A program made the translations under genes and the position numbers. From Azolla caroliniana (lineage: Eukaryota; Polypodiophyta): 64,000 nt of DNA. Below, piece after piece: positions 37,171 to 56,735 of the stretch (positions are counted from its first letter, which is position 1; the number at the start of each line of letters is the position of its first letter). Under the pieces are notes generated by a model. It saw only the letters and a program-made list of their open reading frames with translations. It ran no database searches and was not told the DNA's origin. The stretch covers positions 21,080,001 through 21,144,000 of the forward strand of contig JBHGNT010000003.1 in the NCBI GenBank assembly GCA_043228905.1, read 5' to 3'.

Positions 37171-37492
37171 GGAGATTTTCTGTAAGTCCCAACAGTCTAA
37201 CTTGCAATCATATAATGTTTTATTAACAACGCCCATAAGTTGAGCAAGTCAATGGTGAAAGTTCTCTTGCACATACGAAAAGATTGTTCCCTGGAAGGCA
37301 AATAACATAAAATTTGCCACTCTTGTAAAATCTACAAATATGTATGACTCATAATTTGATATGGCATCTGAACGAATGAATATAGTGACAACCATATCAG
37401 TCTTTAACACATATTCAAAGTTATGAGGGGATAATTTCAATTTTGCATAGAAAAGAAAATCAGTTAGAGAGCTTGCTCACTTTACTGTATTC

Positions 37493-40297
37493 TCATAGTT
37501 GGACTATGACTGCAGTCTTGGTAAAGCAAGAAGTAACATCTAAGTCATTACCAAGTCTCATTCTCGACATTCTTTTCCATGTCCCCCCCGAAGAAGAGAA
37601 GTCACAAACAGTAACGAAGTCCAAAACTTGGCCAAAAATCTTGAACATTTCAACTCCATAGATCTTGTTACCCTCAGCTACAGACACTGCATTCCAATCC
37701 AAAGGAGCATCAGGATGTTTTTGCATTAAAATCCAACTTTGCAAAGTTGAATTATATTCCCAAAGCATTCGTGTGGCTGCTTCCACATCATTTCTTTGAG
37801 AGATATTATTGCATCTTTGTTGTTCACGTGACCCCCATGCAACTGCGAGCAATATGAGCTTTCCCTTACAACACACAAGCTTAGGAACATACTCATGTAA
37901 GCGTGTGATAGTGTTAGATATTTGTATGCTACTCCATGAATTGTGCTTAAAATCATAGGCAGCTAGCTTATCAGTCTCGGAATAAGCATAGAAAACTCCA
38001 TTGCATACAACCCCTGCACAAGTAACACCATGATCTACGGGTAATTTAGCGATTTCCCTCCATGTATCCGATATTGAGTCATATATCTCTGCAGAGAATA
38101 ACGGTTGTTTCCAAATCCCTTGGCCTCCAACCACAATCAATCCATAGCTCTTTATCTGTAACATCTCGGATGTATCTTGTCCATGGGATTTTCCACCTCT
38201 TGTTTCGATGTTTAAAGTCCCTGAATTGTTTTCATCATTACACCATTTGACTCCACAACTATGGGAAAGATTGTTCAAGCACTTAGAATGACATTCTAAT
38301 CCTTCGACTGTATCTTCCCATTGAAGGCTTTCTAGCTTTAGACTTGAGCTTACAATCTCTCCATCTCTGACCTCAAAAACTGAAGCTATTGGCATAGCCC
38401 TAGCTATCCCCATAGAACAGCATTTTTTCCATGAGGACGTGAAGGGACTATAAGCTAGAACCCCTCTATGGGTCTTTATGCTATTTTTTTCATGTTTATC
38501 ATCACCATCGGGCAAGCTAGAGCAACCACCAAGGATGTAAACTGAGTTGTCAAGAGAAACGACTGAGAACAAAAAACGCCCCTTGAGCATATTTGCTTGG
38601 GTCGAATGCCATTCATTGACGGAAGTATCTAGGGCATGGATTTCTCCATTAGAGACACCCCCCCTCGAGAAACCGAAAAGGAAAAGCCACGGTTTGTTCG
38701 ATCGGAGCTTTTCTCTAGTAGCCTGCAAGTGAGAGGACATAGTGAGATCTCTCCACTTTCGGCAAACCATACGAGCTCTTGCTAGAGTGCTGAATGATGC
38801 CCTTGCAAGACACATCTCAATCACATCATCAGGCAATCCTTGCATTTGCGAGTATATGTGAGATCTTTCTTCTTCACTATGAGATTTCTCCATTTCTCCA
38901 TTTCTTATTTGATCCACAATGCCATTCCAGAAACAACCACATTGTTTTCTTCCCTTGAACCCCACCAAATTTTCTATGTTTCCTCTATTCCTATCAAAGT
39001 CAATAACCTCTTCTTTACCATCTTTTGGCAAACATTTTCTTTGTTCATCACTCCATGAAAGCTCAACCATTCTTCTTCTGATGTTGTGTGATGAGATAAT
39101 GATATCATTCACAAAGACACCGCATTTCTGGCATCTACGTGGTAAACAATCACATTTCTGGTATGTAGATGGTATTTCATAAGCTAAGCAACCACATTTC
39201 TGGCATTCAAATATTCCTTCGTTAACGATGAAACCAGATTTCTGGTATCCTGATGCTATTTCCTTCAAATAATAACTACATTTCTGACATCTAGATGGCA
39301 CTTTACTCACAAAGATGTGACATTCCTGGCATCCAGATGTTGCCTCATTCACAAAGAAACCGCAAGTGTGGCATCTGGATGGTGTTATTTCGTTAAGAAA
39401 ACCATTGCCATTGTAGCATCCAGATGGTGGTACTTTATTCACAAAACCACCACAATGGTGGTATCCAGAGGGTGGTATTTCATTCACAATGCAACGGCAA
39501 TTGTGGCATAGAAATGATGATATTTCATTCGGAAAACTACCACAGGCGTGGCATCCCGATGGAGGGATTTCATGTACAAAATCACTACAATTGTCGCATC
39601 CAGATGATTCTTCCTTCACAGGTGCTACTTCATTCACAAGGCAACCACAATTGTGGCGTCTAATGGCTACTTCATTCACAAGGACGCCGTCTTTCCTGCA
39701 TCTTGATGATGTTTTATTCACGAAACAATCACGATTGTGGCATCTCGGTGCATCTTCACTTATACAGATGCCACAATTCTGGCATTTATGAGGTACTTCA
39801 TTCATAAAGAAACCACATTTCTTGCATCTAAATGATACTTCATCTTGTGAAATCTTCATTCCTTCTGCGTGATGAGAGATATCATGCATTCTAACAAGCT
39901 CTCTTCTATTCACTTCTGTGCATATGGGGGCATTATCCATTTCTTTATCTTTTTTAATAGAAATAGAAAAATCATCTCTTCTCTCGTTTCTCCTTGCAGA
40001 AGTTTGTCGCTGTAGAATATTTCCAAAGCACCCTGAGCTATGGAAAGCATGGACATATTCATCATCAGAAGTGGTATGCACATAGAATCCATGGAGAGCT
40101 TCATCGGCCTGCAAAGGAGAAGAGCTTCCTTCACCCGTGCAGACATGAGGCTTATGGCATCGGCTCCTCAGTTTGGAAGAAAACGATCGAATAAGCTTGG
40201 AAGGAAGGTGGGAAAGAGAAGAATTAGAGGAAGGAGGAAGGAGGGGCTTCTCACTATTCTGCTGCAGAGACAAGGGATGAGAATTGGGGGGAGCCAT
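37493..40297 (-). CDS. F-box/kelch protein (At5g42350/CFK-like) with an N-terminal Cys-repeat array
   Basis: Probable substrate receptor of an SCF ubiquitin ligase. It is intronless, 934 aa. The ATG at 40297 is the first ATG in the frame; the upstream open codons have no ATG. The N-terminus (1-155) is Ser-rich. Residues 156-397 form about 17 repeats of 14-20 aa with consensus xCxxCGxFVNExPS. The F-box starts at LPDDVIEMCLARASF (residue 488) and continues MVCRKWRDL. Kelch-type repeats follow (DTSVNEWH, SVYILGGCSS, YGLIVVGGQGIW, EIYDSISDTWREI, YDFKHNSWSS). The C-terminus HPDAPLDWNAVSV and GVEMFKIFGQVLDFVTVCD matches Arabidopsis At5g42350/At5g42360 (COP9-interacting F-box kelch). Those are about 560 aa, as I recall, and lack the Cys array. 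The SCF role is inferred from the domains; the array's function is unknown. Confidence 0.93.
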   Translation of the reverse strand: MAPPNSHPLSLQQNSEKPLLPPSSNSSLSHLPSKLIRSFSSKLRSRCHKPHVCTGEGSSSPLQADEALHGFYVHTTSDDEYVHAFHSSGCFGNILQRQTSARRNERRDDFSISIKKDKEMDNAPICTEVNRRELVRMHDISHHAEGMKISQDEVSFRCKKCGFFMNEVPHKCQNCGICISEDAPRCHNRDCFVNKTSSRCRKDGVLVNEVAIRRHNCGCLVNEVAPVKEESSGCDNCSDFVHEIPPSGCHACGSFPNEISSFLCHNCRCIVNEIPPSGYHHCGGFVNKVPPSGCYNGNGFLNEITPSRCHTCGFFVNEATSGCQECHIFVSKVPSRCQKCSYYLKEIASGYQKSGFIVNEGIFECQKCGCLAYEIPSTYQKCDCLPRRCQKCGVFVNDIIISSHNIRRRMVELSWSDEQRKCLPKDGKEEVIDFDRNRGNIENLVGFKGRKQCGCFWNGIVDQIRNGEMEKSHSEEERSHIYSQMQGLPDDVIEMCLARASFSTLARARMVCRKWRDLTMSSHLQATREKLRSNKPWLFLFGFSRGGVSNGEIHALDTSVNEWHSTQANMLKGRFLFSVVSLDNSVYILGGCSSLPDGDDKHEKNSIKTHRGVLAYSPFTSSWKKCCSMGIARAMPIASVFEVRDGEIVSSSLKLESLQWEDTVEGLECHSKCLNNLSHSCGVKWCNDENNSGTLNIETRGGKSHGQDTSEMLQIKSYGLIVVGGQGIWKQPLFSAEIYDSISDTWREIAKLPVDHGVTCAGVVCNGVFYAYSETDKLAAYDFKHNSWSSIQISNTITRLHEYVPKLVCCKGKLILLAVAWGSREQQRCNNISQRNDVEAATRMLWEYNSTLQSWILMQKHPDAPLDWNAVSVAEGNKIYGVEMFKIFGQVLDFVTVCDFSSSGGTWKRMSRMRLGNDLDVTSCFTKTAVIVQL
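39107..39832 (-). repeat. Coding minisatellite, 42-60 bp units, in the F-box/kelch gene
   Basis: About 17 tandem units encode the Cys-rich array. Most units carry a CxxC pair followed by G-x-F-V-N-E, for example KKCGFFMNE, HTCGFFVNE and QKCGVFVND. Several have lost a Cys (GYHHCG, GCYNGNG, GYQKSG). No unit carries a frameshift or stop across about 726 nt. Confidence 0.9.
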
Positions 40298-40499
40298 TGC
40301 ACTCCTTCGTTCAGGAGGAAGACAACCTTCTTCGTCTCCTTCTTCTTCTTCTTCTTCTCCTCCTTCTGGTTCTGGTGCTGCTGTTGTTCCTGTGCAGGGA
40401 ATGGGCCTGTGCGTGGGCAAGAAGATGAGGAAGAGAAAGAACAGAGGCAGCCATGGAAGCTTCGCATGAAAAGCAGAGACAGAGAGAGTAACTACTAAA

Positions 40500-40532
40500 C
40501 ATTATTATTATTATTATTAATTATTAATTAAT

Positions 40533-40566
<34 letters not shown>

Positions 40567-40618
40567 TATTTAATAATAATAATTATTATTATTAATTGTT
40601 ATTATGATTATTATTGTT
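40500..40618. repeat. (AAT)n/(ATT)n microsatellite
   Basis: Interrupted ATT/AAT trinucleotide repeats, self-complementary in places, lie about 200 bp upstream of the F-box/kelch start codon. Confidence 0.9.
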
Positions 40619-40730
40619 ATGAAGTTAACTAAAACTCAACCAACACCACCAACTAACTCCTTTCTACTATCATTCCCATCCATCCTATATATATATAGGC
40701 AGGCACTAACTTTGGATGTATGTATGTATT

Positions 40731-41250
40731 GCTATGGATGGGGGTGTGCCTCTATGGATGGCTCGGCTCCTTCCACACGTCTCGGCTTGAGCTCTCTCTG
40801 TCTTTGCCCTGTATGTTTTCCATTTTGTGCCCATGTCTGGGTTTGACCTAGCTTACACTACTAATAACTATATATTGCTAAGGGGGGGGGTGTGCCTGCC
40901 TCCATCCATGGATGGCTCAGCTCCTTTCGGGTCTCGACCTGAGGTTTCTTCTATTTGTGCCTATATGTTTTCCATTTTGCGCCCATGTCTAAGTTCGTCT
41001 TAACTTACACTACTAATAACTATGCATTGCTATGGGGATGTGCCTCCATGGATGGCTCGGCTCCTTTCGGGTCTCGGCCCGAGGTCTCTCTGTCTGTGCC
41101 CGTATGTTTTCCATTTTGTGCACGTGTCTGTGTTCGTCCTAACTTACACTACTAACTATGTATTGCTATGGGGGTGTCCCTCCATGGCTCGGCTCCTTTT
41201 GGGTCTCGGCCCAAGGCCACTTGTCTGGGTTTGTCCTAGCTTACACTAAA
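40731..41250. repeat. Tandem array, about 145-bp unit, 3.6 copies
   Basis: The unit starts with GCTATGG at 40731, 40877 (GCTAAGG), 41029 and 41165, giving periods of 146, 152 and 136 bp. Each unit contains CCATGGATGGCTCGGCTCCT, GGTCTCGGCC, TATGTTTTCCATTTTG and CTTACACTACTAATAACTAT. It is more GC-rich than its surroundings. The last unit is truncated. Confidence 0.85.
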
Positions 41251-43206
41251 TATTGGACAAACCTTTATAACAGTGCACCAAATTCCTATACTTGTTAGGG
41301 TTTCGAAACCTATAAATTCTCGCATCCACATTTATTTTGTTAAGTTCATTAGAGAGAATTGTAATATTTTTTTATCATATTCATATCATAAGAAAATGTA
41401 TTAAGTTAGAATTTTCGAGCCATATAACGTCTCGTTCATTATGTGTAAAGGCAATGCTTTCACATTATGCTTTTCGAATATAGTGTATTGTTTCTTTTTG
41501 TGAATCATGTCATCAAAACGAGGATCTATTCATTGAAGCCAATGTGGTCATTACATTTGCATTTAGATATTTTCAAAAGGTAAAAAGAGACACACGTACC
41601 TATGGAATATGTTAGTGGTTTCGCCCATTACAAAGCAAAGTTTGGAACAACATCTATGATAGTGGACCACAAGCCAAATGAATATCCACCAAATATTTCT
41701 TGGATGAATAAAGACTATATTAACCAACCGTAGAATGTTTATATAGGTTTTAATGGGATTTGGTGAATTAGAAAATTTGATATAAGTTTGAGTTGAAACA
41801 ATCTTATCTCATCTATAAAATTTCCAAGAAACGGACAATTTATTGCATTATGTAAAATTATGTTCTCTATGTTAGGTAGCAAGTAGAATTAGAAATTACA
41901 TGTTAAATCATGATGTTAAAGAGACATCTTTCCAAACCATATAAGAAGAGATTCTCAACGTCTTTGATGAATTGTTGCTAACAAATTTACAAAGCCGCTC
42001 GAGTTAAAATTGACCTTACTTTAAAAAAGAAAAAGACAAAGAAAGATACACCTTAGTATATTACTTGAGAAATGTACATATAGAAAATAGAAGGAGACAT
42101 TTAATCTCACCTCTCTTGTGATACAAAGGCTAATACCAACATCTGATCAAACTCATGATATCATGTAAGAAACAAGTGGAGCACAAACTACAAGCTATGC
42201 AACAAAAAAGAATGTATGGCATAATTCCACCTCAGACTAGAAGTTGTCTCTGAAATAAGTGAAGCCCTTGCCATCGTTTCTTAAAATTGACCTTACTTTT
42301 GTAGTTGTGGTCATAAGTTTAGTTCGAGATTATTGAGTTTGAATTCTAGTATAGCGATCATTTCAACCAAAAACATGACCTTGCAACACTGACATTCAAG
42401 TCACGGTTGTGAATTCAAAGCTTGAGCTTGCACTTGATGCGTGCTCATCATAAAAACTCTTCGTAGTTAGTTAGAGATCATGGAAACTAACCTTTTACTC
42501 CAAAGGGATGGATTTTCAACTTTGACATTGAAATGTTTTCACAACAAGCGTGAAAAAATAAAATAATAAAGCTCTTCGAAAATGAGGTGTAATAATGCAA
42601 ATATATTTCATGTTTTCATGTTATAAATATTCACAACTATTAGAAACTCACAACCATTGCCATTAGACTTGAATACTCATACATAATTTCTACATCCTCA
42701 TGAGTAGGAAATATTCCAAGTATATAAGAAATCATGTATCTACAAAATATGATCACACGTCCATATCAATGTGTAACAACTTCGGAAAAAATGGCATGTA
42801 CATATACACACCCCTTAAAATGGAATTCCAATTTTCGTATGTGCACTCACCAAGGCCAAATTGAATCTCAAATAAGCGATATAATTATCCGAAGAAATTT
42901 CAAACGGACATTGGAAGTGTCAATGCACCTCATTGATTTAGCTTCTAGAATCGCATACCTTTACATGTTTGTTGGATTTCAAACACAAGCTTGAAGCATC
43001 CATGGTGCCAATAATAACTCATGCGTAGTCCATTTGGTGTTATCTCTTGTAAAGTGTGCAAAAGTCTAAAATTACTCTAGGAGATAGGTTCATGACATGA
43101 TCTAGTGTATCATTAAGTTTGTCTTCTGACCAAATATTTTTGCCTTCTTTTACTTTTCAATTTAGCTTCACCGTCACTTAGCCTCCTCTCATTGTCATTC
43201 GTATTA

Positions 43207-43275
43207 CAGGTTGTGCCCCAGTGGTAAGGTAATATTTTACTATTGGATAGAGACAAGAAGTTCAAGTGTGCCCTC
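43207..43275 (+). repeat. Possible tRNA-derived SINE remnant
   Basis: CCCCAGTGGTAAGG (A-box-like) is followed by GAAGTTCAAGTGTGC (B-box-like) about 35 bp on. The organisation is like the orphan at 35361, but the B box is degenerate. Confidence 0.35.
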
Positions 43276-46004
43276 GCACACACAAAATGTAGGATTTGGT
43301 TACGTTGAATATTCATGCCTAGCAATCATGTTCTAATGACTTAACAAGAATCTAATCTAGTTTCCTAAAGAAGCATTATTTTCCTTAATGAAATGCAATC
43401 TTAAAGCCAACAAGTATTGTATTTCATTCTAATGACCAAAGTATTTATATGTTACATTAATGAAATTGTTGAAGAATAAAAGCTTACAAGTGTAACTAAA
43501 ATGTATGTATATTTGAAGCTCCAAGTATGTTCCGCATTTCTCTATATTTAATCCCATAATTTCTTTCATAGGGGATACATATTACCTTCTCCATATGTGA
43601 AGTCTCATGATAAGATGTTGTACACAAATGACATGTTCTTGCAAAGTAGGCTAGACCTTTCCCTTTTTTCTCAATGATGTACCAATAGTGTAAAACTTCT
43701 TACCATTTGATATTCAAAAAGATATAGTGCATGAAACAAGGAAACTTCATGTCATGTGACAATGTATTACTCCGAAAACTTTACAATTGTTGTATTATAT
43801 TACATGTGGCGAATGTAGTCGTACATTTTTAGAATCAATTGTCCTTTTTCGTTACATGTCGCAACTTATTGAGTCCATCATGTGGAGGTATTTCTTTTAG
43901 TAGACAACCATCCGACCTTATGTTGATGTCATTATATATGGCAATGCTGAAAAGTCAAAGTTTTCTAGAGTGAATTGCTAGTACACATGATCTCAAACTA
44001 AAAGCACGAAGGGTTTTACGTTGAATATCCCATTGTTGGAGACTTGAACCAACAAATTTAGTATGAACTTAAACTAGTATTATGAGGACTTGTTGGAGTC
44101 TCGAATAACCCCTAACATGAACGTTGGAACCTCACACAATTATGCTTATGTATTTAAATATTAGAATTCATTAAAGCAACATTGGAAGAATAAACTATGA
44201 TACATAAATTTGATGCTTCCACATTGTGATTGAGCACGTAATGTCTTGTTCGAAAATGGGATTTACTTTACTCTCAATGCATTTTTGTAAACTCATTACT
44301 GATATGTAAACCCATTCTATAGAGATCAAATATGAACTCAAGTACACCCATAGAATTGAGGGTGGGTTCCATTCAAGTTATGTCATCAACAGATAAGGAT
44401 TCATTTGGACTAAAACACATGCTATTCAAACCACCTAAAACACATATCCCCAATTAGGATGCTACAAATGTGGCCTCAATTGGATGTGCCCCTAATCAAG
44501 GTATATCAAGAAGACCAAGAATCCAAAATTTGTAAAACTAAGCTTGGAGATTAGCAAATTGAGAGGGTCATTTCTTGAAAAAAAAATCATCTTTAGGTTT
44601 GATCAACTAGTTAATTAGTAATCAAAGTTCTTGGCGAGGAACTAAAAAACAATAATGTTATAGATTGTGTTGTTTGAACAATGATCGAATCAGAATTGTT
44701 GACATTTCAAAATTCTCAAATGGAGTATTTATGATCTCATTTTCATTCTTAATGTTTGTAATTTTGTGCATCTTTAATCAAAGTATCACACACACCAGTT
44801 CAACTTTAAAGATGAAAAATCAAATGACGAAACAAATGCCATTGCAAAAAGCTTAATTGCACTTCAAGCATTTGAATGTTCAATTCACATAACGCTTTGC
44901 AATTCTCATTCATATATCTTTATTGTTTGAACTATCAATGGTCAAATGTGCTGACCAAAGTAAATTTTGATTGACCTCAATTTATCCAAGGGCAAAGGAA
45001 TCCAATTGAAACCTTAATGAATGATACTCATTTGTTGAATTGTTCATTCAGAACTATATATACAATCTAGAGTCTAGAGTAATAGTAGGCTTGATTATGC
45101 AAGTTTCCCTAATTTATATTCAAAGGATTTATTACCAAGGTTGTGAAACTCCAAACCAACTTTTAGACATTACACAACCATATTTATCAGCCTATCTAAA
45201 AAATTATGTGTGAAGATTTTATTTTCTATATTTTAGAAGGATATCATGATTAAGTTTGTGATCATTCCAACGGTAATCTAAAATTTCATTTAGATGAACA
45301 CACCAAGAGTGTCCACAATGTACAAACACAAACACATTACGTATGCTATAAAAGTAAGCATGAGAAGATTCATATTTTGTACTAATAGAAGCTTATTATA
45401 TTGACTTTATAATTTTAAAAGTTTTGATCTATCTCTCTCTTATAAACTTCTTTCACAATCACACAAAACATGCCAATGTAATAGTTATTTTGTGAGTTTT
45501 GCTTCTTTGTTTGAGATCATTGATGTATTTTGGTATCATATGATTCCAACTTTCCAAGTACACGCGAAAGTCACATAAAATTACAATGGTCTAGAACTAT
45601 TATGATTAGGGTTTAGGGTTTATTACCAATATCTTTGGACAAATTCAATTTGTTGATGCTACAACCTAATAGTCTTTGAAACATTAATCAAACTAGTTGA
45701 CAAAAAATTTGGGCAAATTCAATTCACCAACCTACTAGGCTCAATTATATTATCCAAACCTATTCAGAAACATTCTAACATTTAAGATGGATTCACATCA
45801 TGCAAGTCTCTCATAACACTCGTGCACATTGCAAATAAAGAAGTATCACTTTACCTAATTGTTCTTAAACTAACCCAAGTCATGGAGAAGTGGACTATTA
45901 CAATCAACACAATGTACGCACGAATTGGAACCTACTTTAGTACGGAGCAAGAGAATTTTCTTGGAATTGTAATTGATGTCCTACAACATAATTCTCCCTT
46001 CACA

Positions 46005-46196
46005 CTAAAGGGAACACCTAGAAGGTTGAGCTCATATGTGTATGCATTATTCACACATCGACATGGTGCTTCAAAGTATGAATATCCCTTCTTAGGAAGG
46101 AGACACACATTAAGATAACTTTTGTAGTTAGGTACTATGGGTCTCACTATTGGCCTATCTATGGACACTAAAAATGTCTATCTATCTATCTATCTA
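46005..46196 (+). mobile_element. LINE 3'-end fragment, copy 1, with (CTAT)n tail
   Basis: It encodes TPRRLSSYVYALFTHRHGAS and then KYEYPFLGRRHT. The same DNA recurs at 62815-62935. The fragment is followed by a degenerate stretch and (CTAT)n at 46170-46196. The upstream part of the 98-codon frame (from 45822) shows nothing I recognise. Confidence 0.65.
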
Positions 46197-47464
46197 TACA
46201 TCCCTTTAGATTGACAACTTGACAAGGCATAAAAACGTTTTTTGCTATACAAACAATGATTGCTTTAACTTGTTATGGACATACACATCCTTTGATAATA
46301 TGTTCTCATAGGTGCACCAAGTTTCTAGCCATTGTATTGTTGCTTACATCCTCAAGGCCATCCAAATACCTAATATATTTAGACACAATGGATGCATTAA
46401 TGCACGAGTCAATAGCATATTGCACGATATGAATAGTTCAATGCCAAAGCAATACTAGCATATTAATAACGTTGCCTCCTTGAAACACTCTAGTACGTTT
46501 TATTATCACACACAAGGATGGATCATTCTATCATGAGGGCTTAAAGGATGGTTTTGGTGCCTATTCAAGTCATAAACTGAATAATCTTCATATAATAAGT
46601 GCAGTTTGATCTCCTATCATGTCATCCTGAATGTCTGAAAAGACAAGTCCCTAGACCTGTTTGATTCAAGTCTAACAATGCAAGCAATTTAATAAGAATA
46701 TAATCTGCTTCCAGAACCCAATTCGGCCAATTCATTAATCAGACAAATAAAGAAAAGTATTGGCCAATCCACTAATCTGAGAATACATTATGCATCCTAC
46801 GAATATCTTATGAGGAATATAAATTGTTCACATAAGCAATGAGAAAAAGTGTAATATAAAGGCAACATTTTTACATTATCATGAATAAAAAATAGCATTC
46901 TCATCATTATACAAAAACAAGCTTTTTAAGCAAAAGCATAATCACAAATTACAATAACAGCTGCATTTAAAAATATAGAGTGATAAAGACTTCAAACAGC
47001 ATGCCTCACTCAGATCAAGGTATTATATTCTGAAGGTGATGAAGCTATAAAGTATAGTTAGTAATTTCACCTCTGGTCTTTTTGGAAGGCATTGACATGC
47101 CATCACTGATGATTAATGTTGTTGCCTTCTCATTTATTACAATCTAAAAGCATTCAAAATATTACATATAAGCATAGCACATCCGACAGCCCTGCACCAC
47201 AAGCCGCATGCACAGTTTAACATATTTGCTTGTACTGTCAATTGCAATACACGCGGTAATACGCCCTATAACTCACATCTTCGCCGGCCATGTTGAGACA
47301 CCGATGAAACTGCGATATGAGCCTTGGGCAAATAGATGCATCTTTTACATTTGGAACGTCTTCAGATCGAACCAAAAGATTATACCAGATTTTTAGTACA
47401 ATAGCACCTTTGCAAAAAGACTGAATATCTAGAAACGCATGATAATCCCTCTCTATTTTCTTTC

Positions 47465-55440
<7,976 letters not shown>

Positions 55441-55952
55441 AAAAGAAGAGGAGAGAGAGAGAGAGAGAGAGAGATGGGTTTAGGGCAAAAGATCAAAAGA
55501 AAAGAAAGACAGACAGAAGAACGGGGAAGGGGAAGGGGGAGAATAGAGGGAGGCACTTTTTGCTTTTTGCTTTTTGCTTTTCTGCTTTTCTCCATGTCAC
55601 GCTTTTTCTTTTTGCTTGCACTTTTTCTGAGACGCACAAGAGAAAATATCTCCAATCCAATCCCCAATTTAACAAAACATACAAACACAAATACATATAG
55701 AGAGAAGGAATAAATACAACAAAAAAAAATGCACATTGAGAGAGAGAGATAGAGAGAGAAGCACTTTTTTCGGACTTTTTGTCCCCCTCATTTGTCCGCC
55801 CGATTGACCATCTTCACCTGCTTGCCACGCTATCGTTGATAGAGAGCAGTTTCGTTCTCGTTCGGCAAGCTCCATGTGCCCAATCATTATGCTCGTTACG
55901 AACAGGTGATATATATATTTAAGGTCCACGGGAGATGAATTGCAATCTATGA

Positions 55953-55994
<42 letters not shown>

Positions 55995-56005
<11 letters not shown>

Positions 56006-56060
56006 ACATCTTCTAAGGCCAAAATTGGCCCATGAGACAATTGGTGTACAACAAAATTGG
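55995..56060. repeat. Dispersed repeat, copy B (partner at 19100-19165)
   Basis: CCAAAATTGGCCCATGAGAC and AATTGGTGTACAACAAAATT are nearly identical to copy A. It is preceded directly by a 50-bp (GA)n run. A shortened third copy of its edge (TTAACGTCTTCTAAGAGAG) is at 56109-56127. Confidence 0.65.
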
Positions 56061-56600
56061 GTATTTATCCAATCATCAAAAGTAAGAGAGAGAGAGAGAG
56101 AAAGATATATTAACGTCTTCTAAGAGAGAGAGAGAACAACATTGTTCGAGCGATGAACGGGTACGTCATCATACGTAAGGAGTAACTTAACTCGTTACAT
56201 GAAACAGTATTAGGTGGGCACTGGGGACAAAGCCCAAACCAAGACATGAATGACACATTCTCCTTGTTATCACCAACAACACATGATGATACAAATCCGT
56301 CATAATAGCACATGTGATGAATCATGATATGTTTTCTTGTAAAGAAGTTGGGTCCGAAAGGGAGCTAATAAAGAAGTTTAGAAACTATCAATGTGTCTTA
56401 AAACTATTCGAAGTTAAAATCCCGAGGATAAGACATTTGGATTAGATCTAAGCTTTAGCCTCATAGTACGCAATGGTTAAAAGTCAAAACCTTTTAATGT
56501 TATTCAAAGAGAGTTACTAAAATATCCCCTCATACATTGTGCGAACTTTCGGAATGTCAATTGATGGAGAAACAAAAATCATGTGTGTGTGAGCCGATAT

Positions 56601-56735
56601 GGATGTAGCTTAGTTGTTAAGGTTGCCCAATGGAGACCAGGAGATCTTGGGTTGAACCCCTATATTCCAGAGTGGCATCTAGTAAACGAAGAGGATATGT
56701 ATGAAGTAATAGAGAGGTGAGAAATTTGGGGTTTG
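56601..56735 (+). mobile_element. tRNA-derived SINE, copy 2
   Basis: It begins GGATGTAGCTTAGTTGTTAA (A box), carries TTGCCCAATGGAGACCAGG and the B box GGGTTGAACCCC (56650-56661), then a body with CAGAGTGGCATCTAGTAAA ending in AGAGAGGTGAG. It matches copy 1 at 35428-35551 in inverse orientation. Confidence 0.75.

Larger units (their letters stand above)
35019..37492. other. Intergenic region upstream of VHA-C, downstream of the F-box/kelch gene
   Basis: Contains two tRNA-derived short elements (35361-35551), a (CT)n run (35559-35600), an inverted-repeat-rich patch of AAACCG/CGGTTT words (35955-36130) and a weak copia-like relic (36960-37150). No intact gene is seen. Confidence 0.55.
40298..47464. 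other. Large AT-rich intergenic region
   Basis: From the F-box/kelch start outward there is an (AAT)n microsatellite at 40500-40605 and a GC-richer tandem array at 40731-41250. About 6 kb of AT-rich, stop-filled DNA follows, with a tRNA-like SINE remnant (43207-43275), a LINE 3' fragment (46005-46115) and (CTAT)n at 46170-46196. I find no gene. Much of it is probably decayed transposon sequence I cannot classify. Confidence 0.55.

Noticed and set aside
39317-39791. Plus-strand frames opposite the Cys-repeat array
   Set aside because: They are shadows of the 42-60 bp minisatellite. The minus frame continues into the F-box and kelch domains and is the real one.
40298-40420. Upstream extension of the F-box/kelch reading frame by 41 codons
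   Set aside because: The extension begins with TTG, not ATG, and is Glu-rich from a GAA repeat. The first ATG, at 40297, has G at -3 and +4 and is the sensible start.
45604-45625. Telomere-like TTTAGGG units
   Set aside because: Only about two units; this is expected by chance in AT-rich plant DNA and is not an interstitial telomere.
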